From the NCBI GenBank assembly GCA_037445245.1, contig JBBIKU010000029.1, forward strand, positions 1 to 18,894: a DNA stretch of 18,894 nucleotides, written 5' to 3'. The notes beneath the pieces were generated by a model that searched no databases, had not been told where the DNA came from, and saw only the letters and a list, made by a program, of their open reading frames with translations. Below, in pieces: positions 13,846-18,894 of the stretch. The DNA comes from JBBIKU01 sp037445245 (GTDB lineage: Bacteria; Chloroflexota; Anaerolineae; Anaerolineales; Anaerolineaceae). A program made the translations under genes and the position numbers. Every line of letters begins with the position of its first letter. The first letter of the stretch is position 1.

Positions 13846-15188
13846 CGCAAAGCTTAAATGAGATGTGGCGCGCCTGGCGCCAGGACCACCTGCTGGGCTC
13901 GGTCGTCCGCAATACCGGTTATCTCTTCAGCGGCAATTCGATCAGCATGCTGCTGACCTCCTTCCAGGGGGTGCTGGCGGCGTGGCTGCTGGGTCCTGCC
14001 GGTTACGGGGCGCTGGGGATGGTGATCCTCTTTGCTTCCAGCGTCAACCGCCTGTTTTCTTTTCGCATGGGCGAACTGGTGGTGACCTTTGGCGGCAAGC
14101 AACTGGCGCTGAGTCGGCGGGAAGAAGCCGCAGCGGTGGTCAAAGCGGCTGCTCTCGGCGAGGCAGTCACTTCGATCGTGGCGTTCGGCATCCTGGTGGT
14201 GCTGGCGCCGCTGGCGGCTCGCCATATCCTGAAAGATGACGCCCTGGCACCCCTGATTGTGTTTTACGGGCTGGCGTTGCTCGCCAACCTGATGACTGAG
14301 ACCGCCACCGCCGTCCTTCAGATCAGCCGCCATTACCGCAGCCAGGCGCTGCTGACACTCCTCCAGAGTGTGATCACGGCTATCTGGATGGGAGTGGTGT
14401 TCCTCACCGGCGGAGGGTTGGCGCAGGTGATCACGGCGTATCTGGCGGGCAAGCTGATCTTCGGGCTGGGAATCATGGCGCTGGCGCTCTACTGGCTGCG
14501 TCTGTTGCTGGGAGCCGCTTGGTGGCGCGCCCCCCTGCATTTGATCTCCAATCGCCGGTCGATGGCGCGTTTTGCCGTCAGCACCAATTTGAGCGGAACG
14601 ATCAACATGGTCATCCGCGACAGCGAGGTGCTGTGGGTGGGTTTCTTCCTTTCCACCCTCGCCGCCGGCTATTATAAGTTTGCCTTGGCGTTGATGAACA
14701 TCATCCTGATGCCGATTACCCCCTTCATCACCACTACCTTTCCCGAGATCTCGCGTTCGGTGGCAAAGAAGGATTGGAGCTTGCTGCGGACGTTGCTGCG
14801 CCGCACCACCCTGGTGGCAGGTGTGTGGACGGTGGCTTGCGCCGCCGCTTTGCTGCTCTTCGGACAATGGCTGTTGGGTTGGTTTCGCCAGGGGACGTAC
14901 CTGCCTGCCTATCCCGCCACCCTGATCCTACTGGTGGGTTTCGGGGCGGCGAACGTGTTGTTCTGGAACCGCCCCTTGCTGCTGGCGTTCGGCAAACCGA
15001 ATTTTCCATTGAAGGTGACCGCCCTGCTGGGTGCGGTCAAAACCGCTTTGATGATTGCCCTCGTGCCCACCTTTGGCTTTTTGATGCAGGCGGGACTGCT
15101 CTCGGGTTATTTTGTGATCTCGGTGCTGCTGATCGTCTGGCGCGGCTNNNNNNNNNNATTGGAAGCCGCTTCGGAGGCGGCGAGATGA
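13842..15188 (+). CDS. Wzx-type oligosaccharide flippase (contains assembly gap)
   Basis: Polytopic membrane protein of the MOP superfamily that would flip a lipid-linked oligosaccharide across the membrane. It has about 448 residues if the gap is true to length. LGSVVRNTGYLFSGNSISMLL (19-39) and AAWLLGPAGYGALGM (45-59) are typical of the first two helices (LGPEXYG motif). About 12-13 hydrophobic segments follow, with ISRHYRSQALLTLLQS and STNLSGTINMVIRDSEV as the usual mid-protein loops. ATG 13842 overlaps the epimerase TGA. Ten N at 15148-15157 lie some nine codons before the end. The reading frame across the gap is unproven, but the TGA at 15186-15188 overlaps the next ATG as ATGA, which supports it. 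Confidence 0.82.
   Translation: MTQSLNEMWRAWRQDHLLGSVVRNTGYLFSGNSISMLLTSFQGVLAAWLLGPAGYGALGMVILFASSVNRLFSFRMGELVVTFGGKQLALSRREEAAAVVKAAALGEAVTSIVAFGILVVLAPLAARHILKDDALAPLIVFYGLALLANLMTETATAVLQISRHYRSQALLTLLQSVITAIWMGVVFLTGGGLAQVITAYLAGKLIFGLGIMALALYWLRLLLGAAWWRAPLHLISNRRSMARFAVSTNLSGTINMVIRDSEVLWVGFFLSTLAAGYYKFALALMNIILMPITPFITTTFPEISRSVAKKDWSLLRTLLRRTTLVAGVWTVACAAALLLFGQWLLGWFRQGTYLPAYPATLILLVGFGAANVLFWNRPLLLAFGKPNFPLKVTALLGAVKTALMIALVPTFGFLMQAGLLSGYFVISVLLIVWRGXXXXLEAASEAAR
15148..15157. other. Assembly gap (10 N)
   Basis: Ten undetermined bases. A round number of N normally marks a scaffold join whose real length is unknown. It falls in the last codons of the flippase gene, so the C-terminal sequence there and the distance to the glycosyltransferase are uncertain. 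Confidence 0.99.
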
Positions 15189-16309
15189 AGATAGCCTGCA
15201 TTGCCGGCTCCGATGTACCCTCCGCCACCGCCAACAGCATCCAGGTGATGAAAGCCTGCCATGCGCTGGCGCAGACCGGCGCCGAGGTGTGCCTGTGGTT
15301 GCCGGGCAGAGGTGGCGCGGATTGGGAGGTACTGGCGCAGCACTACGGGTTGAACACACCTTTCGAGCTGCGCTGGCTGAACTGCCGCCGCCGCTGGCGG
15401 CGCTATGATTTCACCTGGCGCGCCCTGAAGCAGGGGCGCGCCTGGCAGGCAGAGCTGGTGTACACCTGGCTGCCACAAGTCGCCTTACTGGGCTTGATGT
15501 ACCGTCTGCCCACCATCCTCGAGGTGCACGACCGCCCGACCGGTTTGATCAGTCCGTGGCTCTTTCGGCAATTTGTGCGCCATCCCGGGAAGAAACGTCT
15601 GCTGCTGATTACCGAGGCGCTGCGCAGCCGCCTGGAACGCCCTTACCGCTTGGCGATGCTGCCGCCCGAGGCGATCCAGATTGCCCCCAACGGCAGCGAT
15701 CTGGCGCGTTACACTGGCTTGCCGGACGCGCCCACCGCCCGACGGGTGCTCGACCTGCCCGAAGCGCCGACGGCGGTTTACAGCGGGCACTTCTACCCCG
15801 GCAGGGGCATTGATTTGCTGTTGGCTCTGGCGCAGCGCCTGCCGCAGACGCGCTTCTTGTGGGTGGGGGGCAATCCCGCTGAAGTGGAAGCCTGGCAGCA
15901 GCGCCTGGCGCAGCTCGGTGTGACGAATGTGCATCTCAGCGGGTTCGTCGAGAATGCCCGCCTGCCGCTCTATCAGGCAGCCGGAGATGTGCTGCTGATG
16001 CCCTACCAACGCCACATTGCCGGCAGCAGCGGCGGCGATTCGGCGGAGATTTGCAGCCCGATGAAGATGTTCGATTATCTGGCGGCAGGCAGGGCGATCC
16101 TTGCCAGCGACCTGCCGGTGCTGCACGAGGTGCTCAACGCGGACAACGCCGTGCTGCTGCCGCCGGAGGACGTTGAGGCGTGGAGCGAGGCGCTGGCGGC
16201 GCTGTTGGACGATCCGCAGCGGCGCAGCGCGCTGGCGGCGCAGGCGCGCCGGGACGCCGGTCTTTACACCTGGGAAGGGCGCGCCCGCCGGGCGCTGCAG
16301 GGATTTTGA
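15185..16309 (+). CDS. GT4-family glycosyltransferase
   Basis: Cytoplasmic GT-B glycosyltransferase of 374 residues that probably adds a sugar to the lipid-linked polysaccharide precursor. The N-terminal domain opens with a short Rossmann strand, KIACIAGSDVPSATANSIQV (2-21), as in sugar transferases of capsule loci. The donor domain begins near AVYSGHFYPGRGIDLLL (about 198-214) and ends with SAEICSPMKMFDYLAAG (286-302), the GT4 motif (usually E...SPMKMFEYMAAG), where Glu288 is the conserved acid. ILASDLPVLHEVL follows. ATG 15185 overlaps the flippase stop as ATGA. The frame is open further upstream through the gap, but that stretch is a shadow of the flippase. The sugar donor is not predictable. 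Confidence 0.9.
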   Translation: MKIACIAGSDVPSATANSIQVMKACHALAQTGAEVCLWLPGRGGADWEVLAQHYGLNTPFELRWLNCRRRWRRYDFTWRALKQGRAWQAELVYTWLPQVALLGLMYRLPTILEVHDRPTGLISPWLFRQFVRHPGKKRLLLITEALRSRLERPYRLAMLPPEAIQIAPNGSDLARYTGLPDAPTARRVLDLPEAPTAVYSGHFYPGRGIDLLLALAQRLPQTRFLWVGGNPAEVEAWQQRLAQLGVTNVHLSGFVENARLPLYQAAGDVLLMPYQRHIAGSSGGDSAEICSPMKMFDYLAAGRAILASDLPVLHEVLNADNAVLLPPEDVEAWSEALAALLDDPQRRSALAAQARRDAGLYTWEGRARRALQGF

Positions 16310-16335
16310 GCGCATCCGTGAACACAGGGTATAAT
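16306..16335 (+). promoter_or_regulatory. Promoter for wzm-wzt
   Basis: TTGAGC (16306-16311; TTGA agrees with consensus) and a perfect TATAAT (16330-16335) are 18 bases apart. The -35 overlaps the TGA stop of the glycosyltransferase gene. Transcription would start near 16342, giving a leader of about 80 bases before the TTG at 16422. The leader has no clear hairpin that I could identify. Confidence 0.65.
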
Positions 16336-16421
16336 CGATGCTGCTGACGTGTTCCGTTGTGTAACAAATGGTATGGATTCGAAAGTTGTAGCATACTCTT
16401 TGCTGTATTGGAGCATATTCG

Positions 16422-17267
16422 TTGAAAGAAACCACCCTTTCATCACATCTGCCTGAAATCGTGATTGAGCCGCCGCGCAGCTGGATCCATTTACGCCTGG
16501 GTGAATTGTGGGCATTTCGTGAGCTGTTGTACTTCTTCATCTGGCGCGACATCAAAATCCGCTACAAGCAAACCGTATTGGGCGCCTCGTGGGCGGTCTT
16601 GCAGCCTTTTCTGACTATGGTGGTGTTCAGCGTCATTTTCGGCAGGCTGGCGCAATTGCCCACGGACGGCATCCCCTACCCGGTTTTTTCATACACTGCC
16701 CTGCTGCCCTGGCAGCTTTTCTCGCGGGCGTTGAGCGACGCCTCTGCCAGCCTGGTAGGGTCGCAGCAAATGATCACCAAAGTTTATTTTCCGCGCCTTT
16801 TCCTGCCGATGGCATCGGTGGTGAGCGGACTGGTCGATTTTGGGATTGCCTTCGTGGTGTTGCTGGGGTTGATGCTCTTCTATGGCATCCAGCCCACCCT
16901 TGCCGTCCTTGCATTGCCGTTTTTTCTGTTACTGGCAATGTTGACTGCCATGGCGCTGGGGATGTGGCTCTCAGCGCTCAACGTGCGTTACCGCGACATC
17001 AAGTACGTCGCCCCTTTCCTGATCCAATTTTGGCTGTACGCAACCCCGATCGCCTATTCCAGCAGCCTGATCCCGGAAGAGTGGCGGGTGCTCTATGGCT
17101 TGAATCCGATGGCGGGCGTGGTGGAGGGTTTCCGTTGGGCGCTTTTGGGACAGCAAGCCAATTTCAACGCCATGCTGCTGGTATCGATCGGCATGGTTAT
17201 GCTTCTGTTTGTCAGCGGACTGGTTTACTTCCAACGCATGGAACTCACTTTTGCGGACGTGGTCTAA
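16422..17267 (+). CDS. wzm: Wzm-type polysaccharide ABC transporter permease
   Basis: Integral membrane permease of 281 residues that with the next gene forms a polysaccharide or teichoic-acid exporter. The sequence FFIWRDIKIRYKQTVLGASWAVLQP (about 39-63) is the canonical motif of ABC-2 permeases of the Wzm/TagG group (WRDIKVRYKQTVLGXXWAILQP). Six hydrophobic segments lie around residues 63-80, 88-105, 125-150, 155-180, 200-215 and 250-270. LWLSALNVRYRDIKYVAPFLIQ-like loop and LLNPMAGVVEGFRWALLG are further family motifs. A TTG start at 16422 is preceded by GGAG (16410-16413) at eight bases; no ATG or GTG is better. The gap to wzt is three bases. Wzm could be paired with either an O-antigen-like or a teichoic-type glycan. 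Confidence 0.9.
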   Translation: MKETTLSSHLPEIVIEPPRSWIHLRLGELWAFRELLYFFIWRDIKIRYKQTVLGASWAVLQPFLTMVVFSVIFGRLAQLPTDGIPYPVFSYTALLPWQLFSRALSDASASLVGSQQMITKVYFPRLFLPMASVVSGLVDFGIAFVVLLGLMLFYGIQPTLAVLALPFFLLLAMLTAMALGMWLSALNVRYRDIKYVAPFLIQFWLYATPIAYSSSLIPEEWRVLYGLNPMAGVVEGFRWALLGQQANFNAMLLVSIGMVMLLFVSGLVYFQRMELTFADVV

Positions 17268-17270
17268 GCC

Positions 17271-18596
17271 ATGAGCGAATACGCCATTCGAGCTGAGAGC
17301 CTGAGCAAACGCTATATCATCGGCAGGCGCGAGCGCTACCGCATGTTGCGCGATGTCCTGCGCGAGACGGCTGTCAACGCCTGGAACACTGCCCGTATGG
17401 CATTGTTCGACCGCCGCCGCTTCGCTGCCCGCAACCAGGACCGCATGATCTGGGCGTTGGATGATGTCAGCTTTGAGGTCAAAGCTGGCGACTCAGTCGG
17501 CATCATCGGCAGCAACGGCGCCGGCAAGAGCACCCTGCTCAAGATCTTGGCGCGGGTGACCGTGCCGACCGGCGGGCGGGTTCGCCTGCGCGGGCGGGTT
17601 AGGTCGCTACTTGAGGTGGGCACCGGCTTCCACCCCGAATTGACCGGGCGCGAGAATGTTTACCTCAACGGCGCCATCCTGGGCATGCGCAAATTCGAGA
17701 TCGACCGCAAGTTCGACGAGATTGTTGCTTTTTCGGAAATCGAGCAGTTTCTCGACACCCCGGTCAAGTTTTATTCCAGCGGGATGCGCGTGCGTCTGGC
17801 GTTTGCGGTTGCGGCGCACCTCGAACCGGAGATCCTGCTGGTGGACGAGGTGCTGGCGGTGGGGGATGTTGCCTTTCAGAGTAAATGCATCGGCAAAATG
17901 GGCGACGTGGTTCAGGAAGGGCGGACGGTACTGTTTGTCAGCCACAACATGGGCGCGGTTAAGGCTTTATGCCAGAAGGGCATCTATTTGGAGAGAGGCA
18001 AGGCGCGCTACCAGGGCGCGGTTGACCAAGCGATCGAAGCTTACCTGAATACCGGAGAAGCGCAGCAGGCGCAGCAAATCGAAGCCGCCCCGGATCGATC
18101 CAAACCGATGCAGATACTGCACCTGGCGGTTGTGGATCAGGCAGAAAAACTGACACAACAAATTGCCCACGATCAGCCTTTCGCTGTTCGGTTACGGGTT
18201 GGCGTTTGGGATACGGTCTACCGCGGTATCCTTGCCTTGAGTATTCACAACAACGATATGGACACGATCATCTTGTCTCAGGACTTCGAGAAAGACGAGA
18301 GCAGTCTGCTGGCGCGCCAGCCGGGCGTTTATGAATACAAGATACAGGTGCCGGCGCCTCTGCTGGTGCCGGGACATTACCGGTTGAGTATACGCGCAAC
18401 GCGGGGCGGTCGAAAGCGCGACCTTGTGGTCGATGAGGTCCAACACGTTTGCCCGTTCGAGATTTTCGACAATGGTAGCGCCTACGCCAGGGTCGGCGCG
18501 AAATGGGGCGGTATTGTAACCGGCTTGCTTAAATGGGAGTGTGTGCCGAAAGTTGAATTGGAGCGGCAATTAAAATTCCTGGAGGAAGATCGCTAA
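17271..18596 (+). CDS. wzt: Wzt-type polysaccharide ABC transporter ATP-binding protein
   Basis: Cytoplasmic ATPase of 441 residues. Walker A GSNGAGKST (80-88), the Wzt signature YSSGMRVRLAF (168-178), Walker B ILLVDEVLAVGD (188-199) and His225 of the H-loop are all present. A basic, helical insertion between strand 1 and the first part of the ATPase (about 20-60, RYRMLRDVLRETA...) is typical of polysaccharide-exporting ATPases. The C-terminal portion (about 275-430, beta-rich, with LALSIHNNDMDTIILSQDF and PGHYRLSIRA) matches a Wzt C-terminal domain, which in characterised systems binds the finished glycan before export. Such a domain suggests that chain termination on the glycan is recognised by the transporter. 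The gene follows wzm by three bases and precedes the unrecognised gene by 63 bases. Confidence 0.93.
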   Translation: MSEYAIRAESLSKRYIIGRRERYRMLRDVLRETAVNAWNTARMALFDRRRFAARNQDRMIWALDDVSFEVKAGDSVGIIGSNGAGKSTLLKILARVTVPTGGRVRLRGRVRSLLEVGTGFHPELTGRENVYLNGAILGMRKFEIDRKFDEIVAFSEIEQFLDTPVKFYSSGMRVRLAFAVAAHLEPEILLVDEVLAVGDVAFQSKCIGKMGDVVQEGRTVLFVSHNMGAVKALCQKGIYLERGKARYQGAVDQAIEAYLNTGEAQQAQQIEAAPDRSKPMQILHLAVVDQAEKLTQQIAHDQPFAVRLRVGVWDTVYRGILALSIHNNDMDTIILSQDFEKDESSLLARQPGVYEYKIQVPAPLLVPGHYRLSIRATRGGRKRDLVVDEVQHVCPFEIFDNGSAYARVGAKWGGIVTGLLKWECVPKVELERQLKFLEEDR

Positions 18597-18659
18597 GCAT
18601 GATGTTTTACACATCTGCCCCTTTTGATATTCGGGTTGGTAATACGGAGGGAGGTTTTG

Positions 18660-18894
18660 ATGGCAAATGGAATTGAATTGGGGCGCTTCCCTTTGGATAA
18701 ACCAACCGTGCTGTTCATTTGCTCTCCTAATCTTGGTACCCTGGATAATTGGCTGCCGGTGTTGTGGGAGTTAAGAAAAAAAAGGCGGGATGTTAACATC
18801 ATTGCACTTTTTCCAAACCCGCGCATAATTTTAGCCGTTAATCCTGAAGATTTGACTGTTCAGCTTGGTGAAAAGATATTCAATCATGTTGTTT
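18660..18894 (+). CDS. Unrecognised polysaccharide-cluster protein (partial, runs off right edge)
   Basis: Translated by hand: MANGIELGRFPLDKPTVLFI (1-20), then CSPNLGTLDNWLPVLWELRK (21-40); 78 codons with no stop before the window end. The start is well supported by GGAGGGAGG at 18646-18654, five bases before ATG. A strand VLFI followed by a loop with Ser, Asn, Leu-Gly and a helix is the opening of a Rossmann-like or GT-B fold, so a glycosyltransferase or a CDP-glycerol-type transferase is possible, but I do not recognise the family. The gene is distinctly AT-richer than the rest (about 42 % GC from hand count of 18601-18894) and lies after wzt, so it is probably part of the variable end of the cluster. 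There is no signal peptide. Confidence 0.7.
   Translation, partial: MANGIELGRFPLDKPTVLFICSPNLGTLDNWLPVLWELRKKRRDVNIIALFPNPRIILAVNPEDLTVQLGEKIFNHVV

Noticed and set aside
13854..14867. 337-codon open frame on the minus strand
   Set aside because: It is the complement of the flippase gene, with low-complexity His/Gln/Arg composition.
14774..15184. Upstream extension of the glycosyltransferase frame across the N gap
   Set aside because: The extension is a shadow of the flippase in another frame, and ATG 15185 matches the family start.
15485..16555. 356-codon open frame on the minus strand
   Set aside because: It covers the glycosyltransferase gene and the wzm leader in antisense and has shadow-like composition.
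1..18894. CRISPR arrays, transposons, tRNA or rRNA genes, toxin-antitoxin or defence systems
   Set aside because: None was seen: no regularly spaced repeats, no transposase motifs and no cloverleaf, though reading by eye could miss a degenerate copy.

Overview
The window reads as a chromosomal segment of a member of the Chloroflexota, most likely class Anaerolineae, from a draft or metagenomic assembly. This placement is an inference. It rests on GC content near 60 %, a DUF951-type small protein next to a UgtP/MGDG-synthase-like glycosyltransferase, a Ser/Thr/Pro-rich-linker lipoprotein, strong TATAAT boxes sitting directly on start codons (leaderless style), and an ABC/Wzx surface-polysaccharide cluster. 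No rRNA, tRNA, CRISPR array, transposase or phage gene was seen. A run of 10 N at 15148-15157 is an assembly gap inside a coding region.

Layout. (1) 1-2626, minus strand: a three-gene ABC-2 exporter (ATPase, then two permeases, the second running off the left edge). (2) 2627-3111: a 485-base intergenic region, poorer in GC, with a minus-strand promoter for the exporter, 11-bp-period direct repeats, an isolated extended -10 box and an orphan intrinsic terminator. Together these suggest a small RNA of about 70 nt with an anti-Shine-Dalgarno-like segment. (3) 3112-3663, plus: a purine-type phosphoribosyltransferase with its own promoter, whose 3' end overlaps the convergent lipoprotein gene. (4) 7582-3653, minus: a tight operon of M50 site-2-type protease, TyrA-like dehydrogenase, GIY-YIG protein, galactokinase and lipoprotein. 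The TyrA-like protein lacks the two histidines expected of prephenate dehydrogenase. (5) 7668-7702: a symmetrical divergent promoter made of two TATAAT boxes in a 9-bp inverted repeat. (6) 7703-11525, plus: DUF951 protein, GT28-type lipid glycosyltransferase, the t6A genes tsaE and tsaB with rimI, and a [4Fe-4S] family 4 uracil-DNA glycosylase. (7) 11546-18894, plus: a surface-polysaccharide cluster of UDP-sugar dehydrogenase, NAD-dependent sugar epimerase, Wzx-type flippase (with the assembly gap), GT4 glycosyltransferase, Wzm-type permease, Wzt-type ATPase with a C-terminal glycan-binding domain, and the start of an AT-richer unrecognised gene.

How the genes work together. From about 7.7 kb on, the plus-strand genes form a nearly unbroken chain with 1-20 base overlaps or very short gaps, so housekeeping genes (tRNA modification, DNA repair) run straight into the polysaccharide genes. 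The dehydrogenase and epimerase would supply an acidic nucleotide sugar, the GT4 enzyme would transfer a sugar to a lipid-linked glycan, and Wzx and/or Wzm-Wzt would move the product across the membrane. Two export routes side by side are unusual. The GC drop to about 42 % after 18600 suggests that the variable, horizontally acquired part of the cluster begins there.

The most unusual signals are regulatory: the candidate sRNA at 2914-2984, the mirror-image divergent promoter at 7671-7699, and two start codons placed exactly six bases after TATAAT. The most unusual protein signal is the TyrA-like enzyme without its catalytic histidines. No complete novel defence or mobile system is visible.
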